DNA of 64,000 nucleotides from Massilia yuzhufengensis. Its GTDB lineage: Bacteria > Pseudomonadota > Gammaproteobacteria > Burkholderiales > Burkholderiaceae_D. The notes under the pieces were generated by a model. The model was not told the origin of the DNA. It ran no database searches and saw nothing but the letters and a program-made list of their open reading frames with translations. The position numbers and the translations under genes are program-made. The DNA lies in contig NZ_FOLD01000019.1 of NCBI RefSeq assembly GCF_900112225.1, forward strand, positions 1-64,000, read 5' to 3'. Position 1 is the stretch's first letter. Each line of letters opens with the position of its first letter. Shown piece by piece: positions 30,314 to 38,657 of the stretch.

Positions 30314-30487
30314 TGCCGCCTCCTGTGCGCGGGGCCCGCCCGCCTGGCCGGTCCAGTGTAGGGAGTCGGCGGCCGGGCATCTTTGCTTGCATCAATTATG
30401 CGGAAAATCTGGCCGGCCGGGTGGCCCACGGGACAAAAACGCCACAGCAGCCCGCCAACATCCGGCGCCGCCGGCACTCCAAGCTGC

Positions 30488-30829
30488 ATGGACCATGTGG
30501 ATTTCCTGCTGGTGGGCGGCGGGCTGGCCAGCGCCACCGCCGCCGAAACCCTGCGCCTGGAAGGCGCCCGGGGCCGGATCGCCATCGTCGCGGCCGAGGA
30601 CGCCCTGCCCTACCACCGCCCGCCGCTGGCCACCCGCCTGCTGCGCGCCGACGAGGCGCCGCCGCCCGTGCCCGGCCCCGACTTCTACGCCGAGCACGAG
30701 GTCGCGGTGCTGCGCGCCGCCCGGGTGCTGGCGGTCGACCCGCAGCGCCAGGTCGCCGCCACCGACCGCGCCGGGCAGATCCACTACGGCAAGCTGCTGC
30801 TGGCCACCGGCGCGAACAGGCGGTGCTGA
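30488..30829 (+). pseudogene. FAD-dependent oxidoreductase, truncated at the N-terminal domain
   Basis: 113 residues starting with MDHVDFLLVGGGLASATAAE, an FAD-binding Rossmann motif of ferredoxin-reductase-type pyridine-nucleotide oxidoreductases. It also has PYHRPPLATRLL and YGKLLLATGAN. Family members are about 400 residues; this one loses similarity just after ATGAN and stops in TGA. The sequence after the break belongs to another gene (patatin tail), so the truncation is best read as a deletion. Confidence 0.75.
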
Positions 30830-31085
30830 GCGACCTGCGCAAACTCGTCACCGGCATCCTGGCCCTGGTCGCGCCGGAAGACGCGGGCCGCATCCGCGCC
30901 TGGCCCACCTTCGTGCAGCTGATGGGCGAAGACACGACGCTCGACATCACGCGCCTGACGCGCGAGCCGCTGGCGGGGGAAGCGGCGTCGAAGGACTACG
31001 ACTTTTCGCGCACCTCGATCGAACACCACATCGAGGCCGGCTACGCCATGGCCAGCCGTGACGGGGCGCGCGGGATGGCGAGCGG
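30811..31085 (+). pseudogene. C-terminal fragment of a DUF3734 patatin-like phospholipase
   Basis: Read in the frame one base behind the oxidoreductase (codons starting at 30811) the sequence gives REQAVLSDLRKLV, RAWPTFVQLMGEDTTLDIT and YDFSRTSIEHHIEAGYAMA. These match the end of the DUF3734 C-terminal domain of patatin-like phospholipases (typically ...YEFSR.S...HW.AGY). No start, no GXSXG nucleophile and no proper stop remain. The join with the oxidoreductase is at about 30812-30820. Family recognition is from memory. Confidence 0.6.
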
Positions 31086-31127
31086 ATGTGTAGAATCGGG
31101 CATCGATCACGACGACAGGATGATGCC

Positions 31128-31760
31128 ATGGTGGAGGAAGTGCGCGCCTGGGTGCGCATGCCGTCGGGCAAACGGCTGGACCTGCTCAACCCGACCCCCT
31201 TCGACTGGGACGACGCCGACCTGGCGCTGGGCCTGGCGCGCACCTACCGTTGGGGCGGGCACTCGGCCTGGCCGCTGCCGCTGTCGGTGGCCCAGCATTC
31301 GATCGCCGTGATGCTGCTGCGCCGCGCGGTGGCGCCAGCCACCACACCGCTGCAGGAACTGCGCGAACTGCTGCACGACGCCGAGGAAGGGCTGCTCGGC
31401 TTCGACGCGGTCTCGGTCATCAAGCCCTTCCTGGGCGAAGGGTTCCGCGCCCTGACCAGGCGTCTGGAGCAGGTGGTGTTCCTGCGCTACGGTCTGCCCG
31501 CCTGGACCGAACGCGAGCACAAGCTGCACAAGCAGGCCGACCGCCTCGCGGCCGCCAGCGAAGCCGTGCATGTCACCGGCTGGACCCGCGACGAGGTGCG
31601 CCGCACGCTCAAGATCCGCGCCCACGTGCTGGAACAGGATCCGCTGGCGGCCTACTACGGCTGCACCCCGTGGGAACCCTGGGCGCCGGGCCTGGCGGCC
31701 GAGCGCTTCCTGGCCGAACTGGAAAGGCTCAAACGCGAGGCCGGGCATGCCGCCGACTAG
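31128..31760 (+). CDS. HD-domain phosphohydrolase (YfbR-like)
   Basis: 210 residues. Metal-binding residues of an HD domain appear as QHSI (about residue 57) and LHDAEEGLLGFD (about 87-98), with a further conserved acidic residue later. This arrangement resembles 5'-deoxynucleotidase YfbR and related cytosolic nucleotide phosphohydrolases. The substrate is a guess. The ATG follows ACAGGA. The 3' end overlaps the Sir2 gene by 14 bases, indicating a two-gene operon. Confidence 0.75.
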   Translation: MVEEVRAWVRMPSGKRLDLLNPTPFDWDDADLALGLARTYRWGGHSAWPLPLSVAQHSIAVMLLRRAVAPATTPLQELRELLHDAEEGLLGFDAVSVIKPFLGEGFRALTRRLEQVVFLRYGLPAWTEREHKLHKQADRLAAASEAVHVTGWTRDEVRRTLKIRAHVLEQDPLAAYYGCTPWEPWAPGLAAERFLAELERLKREAGHAAD

Positions 31761-32595
31761 CGACGCCATCGTCCGCGCCGCGGCGCTGTTGCAAGGCGCC
31801 GACGGCCTGCTGGTGGCGGCCGGCGCCGGCATGGGCGTGGATTCCGGCCTGCCGGACTTTCGCGGCAGCAGCGGCTTCTGGCGCGCCTATCCGGCGCTCG
31901 GCCGGCGCGGCGTCGCCTTCCACGAGATGGCCTGCCCGGCCAGCTTCGACGCCGAGCCGCGCCTGGCCTGGGGTTTCTACGGCCATCGGCTGGCCCTGTA
32001 TCGCGCCACCCGGCCGCACGCCGGCTACGCCATCCTGGGCGCCATGGCCGCGCGCATGGCGCAAGGCAGCTTCGTCTTTACCAGCAACGTCGACGGGCAA
32101 TTCCAGCGCGCCGGATTTGGCGCGGACGCGGTGGTGGAATGCCACGGCTCGATCCACCAGCTGCAATGCACGCAGCCCTGCAGCGACGCCACCTGGCCGG
32201 CCGACGGCTTCGTTCCGGAAGTCGACGCCGATGCCTGCCGGCTGGTCTCGCCGCATCCGCTGTGCCCGCACTGCGGGGCGTTGGCAAGGCCGAACATCCT
32301 GATGTTCAACGATAGTGCCTGGCTGCCGGCCCGGACCGAGGCACAGTTTGCCCGCTTCAGCCGCTGGCGCGCCGGCGTCAGGCGCCTGGCCGTGGTCGAG
32401 CTCGGGGCGGGCGTGGACATCCCGTCGGTGCGGCGCATGGCCGAATCGCAGCGCGTGCCGGTCATCCGCGTCAATCCGCGCGAATCGGCGGTGGACAGTG
32501 GCGTGGCACTACAGATGGGTGCACTGGACGCGCTGCGGCGCCTGGCAGCCGCACTGGACCTTGAGCCAGATCAACCGCCGAGGCTAAGTATTTGA
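31747..32595 (+). CDS. Sir2-family NAD-dependent deacetylase
   Basis: 282 residues. GAGMGVDSGLPDFRG (about 23-37) binds NAD, TSNVDGQF carries the conserved Asn and Asp, ECHGSIHQLQC holds the catalytic His. Two cysteine pairs (CTQPC and CPHCG) would bind zinc, although the first is unusual in spacing. All catalytic residues are present. Sirtuins remove acyl groups from lysine using NAD. It is coupled to the upstream HD phosphohydrolase. The protein lacks an extra effector domain, so a defence role of the Thoeris/DSR type is not suggested by the sequence. Confidence 0.82.
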   Translation: MPPTSDAIVRAAALLQGADGLLVAAGAGMGVDSGLPDFRGSSGFWRAYPALGRRGVAFHEMACPASFDAEPRLAWGFYGHRLALYRATRPHAGYAILGAMAARMAQGSFVFTSNVDGQFQRAGFGADAVVECHGSIHQLQCTQPCSDATWPADGFVPEVDADACRLVSPHPLCPHCGALARPNILMFNDSAWLPARTEAQFARFSRWRAGVRRLAVVELGAGVDIPSVRRMAESQRVPVIRVNPRESAVDSGVALQMGALDALRRLAAALDLEPDQPPRLSI

Positions 32596-32612
32596 TTCGC
32601 TTGAGAATTCTT

Positions 32613-32705
32613 CGATATCCACAAACTTTGTGGATAACTATGTGGACAAGCACCACTTGACAAGCCGCAAGACCAGTAATGGTGCGGGTTTCAACAAAAT
32701 GCCCG
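32613..32705. repeat. Left copy of a uvrD-flanking repeat with three DnaA-box-like sites
   Basis: About 93 bases that align with 35100-35193. It contains a perfect 21-base palindrome with arms TATCCACAAA/TTTGTGGATA around one base (32616-32636). Three 9-mers of the DnaA-box type are present: ATATCCACA (32615), the complement of TTATCCACA (32629, exact consensus) and the complement of TTGTCCACA (32641). It occupies the convergent space between the Sir2 and helicase genes. Confidence 0.7.
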
Positions 32706-32841
32706 TTCTGCAGGCAAAATGAAATACCAATTAAATCAATGACTTAGCAGTGCACAGCTTTCGTGCAGTACGCGGGTATGCGGTAAATTCCTACAAAATA
32801 TGATGACGGGGGATAAGTCCCTAACGCGGCCCCATCGTCGG

Positions 32842-34929
32842 CTATTTCCACGCGTTCCTTGCGCGCTCCCTGACCAGCATGCGCACGCTCTCCGGCACCG
32901 GCTTGCGCTCGTGCCGGGTATCGGCGCTGAGCCAGGTATGTTCCTCGAAATGCCCCAGCATCGCGGGCGTGATGAAGCGGGTGCGCGCCGCATACACGTG
33001 GCGATCGCCCATCTGCGCCTGCTGCTTGATGAAGAAGCGGTTCGGCACCACCAGCTGCAGGTGCTCGCGGGCGCGCGTCATGGCCACGTAGAGCAGGCGC
33101 CGCTCTTCCTCGATATCGTCCTGGTTGCCGGTACTCATGTCCGACGGGATGCAGCCATCCACCACGTTGAGCACATGCACCGATTTCCATTCCTGCCCCT
33201 TGCTCGAATGGATGGTGGAGAGGATCACATAATCCTCGTCCAGCAGCGGCGGGCCGGCGCGGTCGCTGGTCGCTTCCGGCGGGTCGAGCGTGATTTCGGC
33301 AAGGAAGCTTTCGCGGGTGGCGTGGCCGCCGGCCAGCGCGGCCAGCTGTTCGACGTCGGCCGCGCGCACCTGGGCGTCGTCGTGCATGCGCTCCAGGTGC
33401 GGCAGGTACCACTGCTTGACCAGCTCGATGTCGGCCGGCCAGCGCAGCCCCGGCGTGCGCAGGCGCCGGTACAGGGCGCTGAAGGCGGCCCAGTCGATGC
33501 TGCTTTTCGCCGGCGGCACGAAGGCTTCGACCGCCGCCGCCGGGTCGGCCGCCTCGCCCACCGCATCGAGCAGGCGGGTGGCGGTGGCCGGGCCGATGCC
33601 GGGGATCAGCTGGGCGACGCGGAAACCCGCCATGCGCCCGGTCGGGTTCTGGGCGAAGCGCAGTACGGCCAGCACGTCCTTGATGTGGGCCGCCTCCAGG
33701 AACTTCAGACCGCCGAACTTCACGAACGGAATATTCCGGCGCATCAGCTCCAGCTCCAGCGCGGCGCTGTGGCTGGCCGCGCGAAACAGCACCGCCTGCG
33801 ATTTCAGCGCGATGCCGGCTTCGCGGTGTTCCAGGATGCGGTTGCATACCCAGCGCGCCTGCTCGGCTTCGTCGGGAATGAGCACCAGCTGCGGCTTGAT
33901 GCTGGACGCCTTGTCGGTCCACAGCGTCTTGGCATGGCGTTCGAGGGCGGCGGCGATCAGGGCGTTGGAAGCGTCCAGGATCGGCTGGGTCGAGCGGTAG
34001 TTGCGCTCCAGCGTGATCAGGTGGACGGGCTGGGTAAACTGCTTCGGAAAGTCGAGGATGTTGCGCACCGTGGCGCCACGGAAGCCATAGATCGACTGGG
34101 CGTCGTCGCCCACCACCATCACGCCCTCGCCGCCCGGCTTCATGCCGGTGATGATAGCGGCCTGCAGGCGGTTGGTGTCCTGGTATTCGTCGACCAGCAC
34201 GTGGTCGAAACGGGCGCCGACTTCCGGCCCCAGTTCCGGGTCGGCCGCCATCTCGGCCCAGAACAGCAGCAGGTCGTCGTAGTCCAGCACGTTCTGCTCC
34301 TGCTTGGCGTCCACGTAGGCGCCGAACAGGGTCTTGAGCTGTCCTTCCCATTCGCTGCACCAGGGGAAGGTGGACTGCAGCACCTGTTCCAGCGGGTCGC
34401 GGCTATTGACCACCCGCGAATAGATCGACAGGCAGGTGCCCTTCAAGGGAAAGCGCTTCTCGGTCTGCGACAGGCCGATCTCGTGGCGCACCAGGCCCAT
34501 CAGGTCCTCGGAGTCGCCGCGGTCGTGGATGGTGAAGGATTCGTCCAGCCCGATGCGGCCGGAGTACTCGCGCAGCAGGCGCGCGCCGATCGCATGGAAG
34601 GTGCCGGCCCAGGGCAGGGTCACGGGACTGTGCGCGCTTGCGCCGCGTCGGAGCAGGCGGTGCAGCACGCCGCTGGCGCGCTGGGTCATCTCGCCGGCCG
34701 CGCGGCGCGAGAAGGTCAGCAGCAGGATGCGCTGCGGGTCGGCGCCGGACTGGATCAGGCGCGCGACGCGATGCGCCAGCGTATTGGTCTTGCCCGAGCC
34801 GGCGCCGGCCACCACCAGCAGCGGCCGCACGTTCGCCGCGCCGATGTCGTGCTCGACCGCCGCACGCTGTTCGGCGTTCAGGCCGGCGAAGGGATCTTCA
34901 AGGGCTGGCTGGTCAAGGACGGCAGGCAT
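32842..34929 (-). CDS. UvrD/Rep-type ATP-dependent DNA helicase
   Basis: Superfamily 1A 3'-5' helicase of 695 residues. Motifs: VVAGAGSGKTNTLAHRV (Walker A, about 40-50), TFSRRAAGEM (Ia), DEYQDTNRLQ (II), GDDAQSIYGFRGA (III), ERNYRST (IV), STIHSSKGQEWKSVHVLNVVDGCIP (V) and RRLLYVAMTRAREHLQL (VI). Works in DNA repair or replication restart. It is shorter in the C-terminus than classic UvrD and could be a paralogue. I chose the ATG rather than a TTG three codons earlier. It is flanked on both sides by a shared repeat with DnaA-box-like sites. Confidence 0.88.
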   Translation of the reverse strand: MPAVLDQPALEDPFAGLNAEQRAAVEHDIGAANVRPLLVVAGAGSGKTNTLAHRVARLIQSGADPQRILLLTFSRRAAGEMTQRASGVLHRLLRRGASAHSPVTLPWAGTFHAIGARLLREYSGRIGLDESFTIHDRGDSEDLMGLVRHEIGLSQTEKRFPLKGTCLSIYSRVVNSRDPLEQVLQSTFPWCSEWEGQLKTLFGAYVDAKQEQNVLDYDDLLLFWAEMAADPELGPEVGARFDHVLVDEYQDTNRLQAAIITGMKPGGEGVMVVGDDAQSIYGFRGATVRNILDFPKQFTQPVHLITLERNYRSTQPILDASNALIAAALERHAKTLWTDKASSIKPQLVLIPDEAEQARWVCNRILEHREAGIALKSQAVLFRAASHSAALELELMRRNIPFVKFGGLKFLEAAHIKDVLAVLRFAQNPTGRMAGFRVAQLIPGIGPATATRLLDAVGEAADPAAAVEAFVPPAKSSIDWAAFSALYRRLRTPGLRWPADIELVKQWYLPHLERMHDDAQVRAADVEQLAALAGGHATRESFLAEITLDPPEATSDRAGPPLLDEDYVILSTIHSSKGQEWKSVHVLNVVDGCIPSDMSTGNQDDIEEERRLLYVAMTRAREHLQLVVPNRFFIKQQAQMGDRHVYAARTRFITPAMLGHFEEHTWLSADTRHERKPVPESVRMLVRERARNAWK

Positions 34930-35254
34930 GGCGCGCAATTCGTTGGGAATGCCATACTGTACATTTATCCAGTTGTTTTGCGCAAGCAGAAATAATCAGC
35001 GCTAGTCTTAATTTTCTTGAAAACCGGGGATTGTATGCAGGCTAGTCATGGATTACATGCGAAACAGCCGCTAAGTCCCGGATTGCGTGGAAGTTTTCCG
35101 GATATCCACAAAGTCTGTGAATAACTATGTGGAAAAGCAGGGGCTTGACACGCCAAGCGCCGCCATCCGTGCGGCTTTCAACAATTTGCCTATTGGGAAG
35201 GCATCGCCGATAGCCCCAAAAATCAAGCGCTTACGTGGGCTGGTCGGATGCGGT
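34930..35254. other. Gene-free region upstream of the helicase gene
   Basis: No gene is supported in these 325 bases. The part nearest the helicase is AT-rich and should contain its promoter (minus-strand TACAGTATGG region). The right half holds the second copy of the DnaA-box-like repeat, listed separately. The final 60 bases before the next small gene show nothing I recognise. Confidence 0.5.
35100..35193. repeat. Right copy of the uvrD-flanking repeat with three DnaA-box-like sites
   Basis: Direct-orientation partner of 32613-32705. The three 9-mers keep the same spacing (14 and 12 bases between starts): ATATCCACA (35102), the complement of TTATTCACA (35116, fits TTATnCACA) and the complement of TTTTCCACA (35128). 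Further matches run to a shared GTGCGGnTTTCAACAA block. Confidence 0.7.
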
Positions 35255-35491
35255 TCAGACCGCGGCGAGGCCGGCCCGTCCGCGCCGCTTGCCCGGCTCC
35301 AGCAACACCCGCATGATGACCTGGCCATCGACGGCATGGGACTTCAGGTACTCGAGGGCGGACAGGGTGCCGGCGACGCGCATCAGCGCAATGCCGTCGT
35401 CCACGATGTCGCACAGGCGCGCATCGCGCCGGGCCTCGGCGGCGCCGGGGGCGTCGCTTGGATTGGTCATTGGGGAACGTACTGGATTCAT
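35255..35491 (-). CDS. Small hypothetical protein
   Basis: 78 residues with a central predicted helical segment (DARLCDIVDDGIALMRVAGTLSALEYLKSH) and a basic end (LEPGKRRGRAGLAAV). I do not recognise it. It looks like a short conserved protein because the codon bias is that of the chromosome, and the frame continues cleanly to a stop. The start could instead be seven codons later. No operon partner is adjacent. Confidence 0.5.
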   Translation of the reverse strand: MNPVRSPMTNPSDAPGAAEARRDARLCDIVDDGIALMRVAGTLSALEYLKSHAVDGQVIMRVLLEPGKRRGRAGLAAV

Positions 35492-35688
35492 GTGCGCCTG
35501 GCCTTTCGGGGTAAAGGATTGTGCGGCTGCACCGGAGTATGGGGTATGCACAAACAATGTCAATACCAGATATGAATCAAACCATGGCTTTTATTTTTAT
35601 GCTTGGCGAATGCCCGAACCCAGCGCTGCGCCGCCTCTCCCGGGCCCCGCCTACAATCGCCGGGCGACCCACTACCAGCGAGCCATCC

Positions 35689-35865
35689 ATGAGCATCCAG
35701 CCCGAACCCGACCTCAATCCCGGCGATGAAGCCGAACCCGGCACCCCTGGCGCCGGCGAAGACGTCTGCGAGGCCTGCGGCGGCAGCGGCAAGCTGTCCG
35801 GCGGCAAGCCCTGCGCGAACTGCGGCGGCACCGGCAAGGTCATGCGCGGCATCGGCGGCGGCTGA
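35689..35865 (+). CDS. Small DnaJ-type zinc-finger protein
   Basis: 58 residues. Two CxxCGGSG/CxxCGGTG repeats (CEACGGSGKLSG and CANCGGTGKVMRG) match one zinc-binding unit of the DnaJ cysteine-rich domain. An acidic N-terminus precedes them. Such proteins probably bind one zinc ion and may act in protein quality control, but no role is known to me. The start is the ATG preceding SIQPEPD; upstream in-frame codons have no ribosome site. Confidence 0.65.
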   Translation: MSIQPEPDLNPGDEAEPGTPGAGEDVCEACGGSGKLSGGKPCANCGGTGKVMRGIGGG

Positions 35866-35916
35866 CAAGCCGGGCGCGCATGGACAGGGCCGCGGGCGCC
35901 CGGCGATAATGCCGCG

Positions 35917-36489
35917 ATGAGCGCCCCGCCCCCTGCACGCCCCCGCCCCGCATCGCTGGCCGACCTGTTCGTCTCTTTCACCGTGCTGGCCCTGCAGGGC
36001 TTCGGCGGCGTGCTGCCGGTCGTGCAGCGCGAGATCGTCGAGCGCAAGCGCTGGCTGACGCACGAGGAATTCGTCGAGGATTGGGCGGTGGCGCAGATCA
36101 TGCCGGGGCCGAACGTGGTCAACCTGGCGATGATGCTTGGCACCCGCTGGTTCGGGCTGGCCGGGGCATTGACCGCCATGGCCGGCCTGATCGCCGTGCC
36201 GCTGGTGCTGGTGCTGCTGCTGGCCGCCCTCCATGCGCGCTATGCCGCCCACCCGGCGGTGGCGGGCGCGCTGCGCGGCATGGCGGCGGTGTCGGCCGGG
36301 CTGATCGCCGCGGCCGGCCTCAAGCTGTCCACCTCGCTGGCGAAGAACCCGATGCCGCTGCCCTGGTGCGCCGCGATCGCCGCCTGCGCCTTCGTGCTGC
36401 TGGCGTGGCTGCGCGCACCGCTGGTGTGGGTCTTGCCGCCGCTTGGCGGCCTGGGCTGCGTGCTGGCCTGGCGCCGGCTGCGTCCATGA
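35917..36489 (+). CDS. chrA: Chromate transporter, N-terminal CHR protein
   Basis: 190 residues covering one CHR domain with the conserved FGGVLPVVQRE and QIMPGPNVVNLA motifs and five or six hydrophobic segments. ChrA exports chromate using the proton gradient. Classical ChrA is a single protein of about 400 residues with two CHR domains. Here the halves are separate genes, which overlap by ATGA; such short-chain pairs are known and work together. Confidence 0.82.
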   Translation: MSAPPPARPRPASLADLFVSFTVLALQGFGGVLPVVQREIVERKRWLTHEEFVEDWAVAQIMPGPNVVNLAMMLGTRWFGLAGALTAMAGLIAVPLVLVLLLAALHARYAAHPAVAGALRGMAAVSAGLIAAAGLKLSTSLAKNPMPLPWCAAIAACAFVLLAWLRAPLVWVLPPLGGLGCVLAWRRLRP

Positions 36490-37064
36490 ACGCGCCGCAA
36501 CTGGTGTTCGGCTGGCATGACTGGCTGGCGCTGTTCGTCCACTACCTGATGCTGTCGCTGATGTCGCTAGGCGGGGCGATCTCGACCACCTCGGACATGC
36601 ACCGCTTCCTGGTCGAGGACAAGGGCTGGCTGAGCCAGGCGCAGTTCAGCGACGCGATTGCGCTGGCCCAGGCCGCGCCCGGGCCCAACGTGCTGTTCGT
36701 CGCGCTGATGGGCTGGCACGTGGGCATGAACACCGGCAGCCTGGCCGCCGCCTTCGCGGGCGTTGCCGTGACCATGGCCGGCATCCTGCTGCCGTCCACC
36801 ATCTTTACCTACCAGGTCGCGCAGTGGGGCCACCGCAACCGCGAACTGCGCGCAGTGCGCGCCTTCAAGCAGGGCATGGCCCCGGTCGTCATCGGGATGC
36901 TGCTGGCCACCAGCTGGCTGCTCGCCACCGCCGGCCCGGGCAAGGACAGCTGGCCGCTCTGGCTGCTGGCGGCGGCCAGCTGCATTGTCATCTGGCGTAC
37001 CCGCCTGCACCTGCTGTGGGTGCTCGGCGCCGGCGCCCTGCTCGGCGCTTTTGGATTCGTGTGA
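36486..37064 (+). CDS. chrA: Chromate transporter, C-terminal CHR protein
   Basis: 192 residues forming the second CHR domain, with SLGGAISTTSDMHRFLVE, AQAAPGPNVLFVAL and GILLPSTIFTYQVA, and several transmembrane helices up to LLWVLGAGALLGAFGFV. Translationally coupled to the first half by a 4-base overlap. Topology of the two halves should be opposite, as in other paired CHR proteins. No chrB or other regulator is adjacent. Confidence 0.82.
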   Translation: MNAPQLVFGWHDWLALFVHYLMLSLMSLGGAISTTSDMHRFLVEDKGWLSQAQFSDAIALAQAAPGPNVLFVALMGWHVGMNTGSLAAAFAGVAVTMAGILLPSTIFTYQVAQWGHRNRELRAVRAFKQGMAPVVIGMLLATSWLLATAGPGKDSWPLWLLAAASCIVIWRTRLHLLWVLGAGALLGAFGFV

Positions 37065-37124
37065 CTGGCACGGCACGGCGGCGCAAGGCATACTTGCGGT
37101 ATTGATCACTTCCCTGGCGACCCC

Positions 37125-37967
37125 ATGTTTGACCTCCTGAACGAACACGCCTGCTTCGGCGGCGCCCAGCGCTTCTACAGCATGCAGTCGAAGGCCATCG
37201 GCCTGCCGATGCGCTTTTCCGTCTACCTGCCACCCGGCGCCGAAGGCAAGCGCCTGCCGGTCCTGTTCTACCTGGCCGGCCTGACCTGCACCGAAGAGAC
37301 CTTCATGACCAAGGCCGGCGCCCAGCGCGTGGCGGCCCAGGAAGGCCTGATCCTGGTCGCGCCCGACACCAGCCCGCGCGGCGCCGGCGTGCCGGGCGAG
37401 ACCGACAGCTGGGACTTCGGCGCCGGCGCCGGCTTCTATGTCGACGCGACGCAAGCGCCCTGGTCCGCCCACTACCGCATGTACAGCCACATCCTGGAAC
37501 TGCGCGCGCAGGTGCTGGCGAGCCTGCCGGCCGATCCGGCGCGGGTCGGCATCTTCGGGCACTCGATGGGCGGGCATGGCGCGCTGATGCTGGCGCTGCG
37601 CAACCCCGAGCTGTTCCACTCGGTATCGGCGTTCGCCCCCATCGCCGCCCCGATGCGCTGCCCGTGGGGCCGGAAAGCGTTTGCCGGCTACCTCGGGCCC
37701 GACCAGGCGGCCTGGGCGCAGTACGACGCCACCGAGCTGATGAAGAACATGGACACGGCGCCCTTCCCCGGCGGCATCCTGGTCGACCAGGGCCTGGCCG
37801 ACAAGTTCCTGGCCGAGCAGCTCTACCCGGAAGCCTTCGAACAGGCCTGCGCACAGGCCGGCCAGCCGCTGGTGCTGCGCCGCCACGCCGGCTACGACCA
37901 CGGCTATTACTTCATCGCCAGCTTCATCGAAGACCACCTGCGTTTCCACCGCCGCCTGCTCGGCTGA
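37125..37967 (+). CDS. fghA: S-formylglutathione hydrolase
   Basis: 280 residues, an esterase-D-type alpha/beta hydrolase that splits S-formylglutathione to formate and glutathione in formaldehyde detoxification. LAGLTCTEETFMTKAGAQR, the nucleophile GHSMGGHGAL (about residue 149) and the histidine in AGYDHGYYFIASF are family signatures. The aspartate lies in ILVDQGLADKFL. The partner alcohol dehydrogenase (adhC/frmA) is not in the window. Confidence 0.93.
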   Translation: MFDLLNEHACFGGAQRFYSMQSKAIGLPMRFSVYLPPGAEGKRLPVLFYLAGLTCTEETFMTKAGAQRVAAQEGLILVAPDTSPRGAGVPGETDSWDFGAGAGFYVDATQAPWSAHYRMYSHILELRAQVLASLPADPARVGIFGHSMGGHGALMLALRNPELFHSVSAFAPIAAPMRCPWGRKAFAGYLGPDQAAWAQYDATELMKNMDTAPFPGGILVDQGLADKFLAEQLYPEAFEQACAQAGQPLVLRRHAGYDHGYYFIASFIEDHLRFHRRLLG

Positions 37968-37996
37968 GGCCGGGGCGGCGCGGCCGCCCGCCCCTC

Positions 37997-38025
37997 TTGA
38001 AAACCGCTTTCCGCCGACCTATAAA
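37997..38025 (+). promoter_or_regulatory. Sigma-70-type promoter of hsp20
   Basis: TTGAAA, a 17-base spacer and TATAAA lie about 50 bases before the hsp20 start. The -35 part CTTGAAA also fits the sigma-32 -35 element, but no CCCCAT-like -10 follows, so a housekeeping promoter is more likely. Confidence 0.65.
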
Positions 38026-38075
38026 TACATTGTCGGCGCCTGCCGGCAAGATCAAGGTTCTTCATGGAGGCGAAC

Positions 38076-38543
38076 ATGAACATCATCAGGAGGAACAACC
38101 CGGGGCTGGCGGCCTACCGCCCGGGTTCCGTCGAAGACCAGTTCGGCCGCATGGTCGAGAACATGTTCGAGGATTTCTTCGCGCCGCTGGCGCAAGGCCA
38201 GCGCTGGGAAGGCATCGACGCCGCACCGCGCCTGGACGTCACCGAGACCGAGAAAACCTTCGAGATCCAGGCCGAACTGCCGGGCGTGGAGAAGGACGAC
38301 GTCAAGGTGTCGGTCGATGGCCAGCGCATCACGATCGAGGCGGAATGCCGTAAGGCAAACGAACGCCGCGAGGGCGAAACCGTGGTGTATGCTGAACGCA
38401 CCGCACGCAGGTTCATGCGCAGCTTTGCCCTGCCCACCGAGGTCGACGACGGTGCGGCACAGGCGCGGCTCGAGAACGGCGTCCTGCAGCTGAGCCTGCC
38501 GAAAAAGCAGGGCACGGAAGCACGCCGCCTGACCATCCAGTAA
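38076..38543 (+). CDS. Hsp20/alpha-crystallin small heat-shock protein
   Basis: 155 residues. The alpha-crystallin domain spans about 45-145, with RLDVTETEKTFEIQAELPGVEKDDVKVSVDGQ and the closing LENGVLQLSLPKK; an IxI-like TIQ tail ends the protein. ATP-independent holdase. The start follows GGAGG at six bases, so the ATG four codons upstream was not used. A GC-rich hairpin follows the stop. It is the first gene of a cluster with a phosphoribosyltransferase, a membrane-anchored protein and an erythromycin-esterase-family enzyme. Confidence 0.9.
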   Translation: MNIIRRNNPGLAAYRPGSVEDQFGRMVENMFEDFFAPLAQGQRWEGIDAAPRLDVTETEKTFEIQAELPGVEKDDVKVSVDGQRITIEAECRKANERREGETVVYAERTARRFMRSFALPTEVDDGAAQARLENGVLQLSLPKKQGTEARRLTIQ

Positions 38544-38548
38544 CGCCC

Positions 38549-38568
38549 GCCGGCGATCCGTCGCCGGC
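38549..38568 (+). terminator. Hairpin after hsp20
   Basis: An 8-bp perfect stem GCCGGCGA/TCGCCGGC closes a 4-base loop six bases after the hsp20 stop. It has no U-tract, so it may act as a weak terminator or an mRNA-stabilising stem. Confidence 0.45.
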
Positions 38569-38657
38569 ACCGCTGGCGCTGGTTCCCCATCGCGTTGCGG
38601 CGCCCTGCCGCGGCGCGGCATGGCTGTGTTTGCATTGAGTTTTTTGCCTGGTGTGCC

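Noticed and set aside
31747-32595. Sir2 gene as part of a Thoeris- or DSR-type defence system
   Set aside because: No TIR, SLOG or extra effector domain is present and the partner is an HD phosphohydrolase; the ordinary deacetylase motifs are complete.
38549-38568. Strong intrinsic terminator after hsp20
   Set aside because: The stem is good but there is no U-tract, so it was kept only as a weak terminator candidate.
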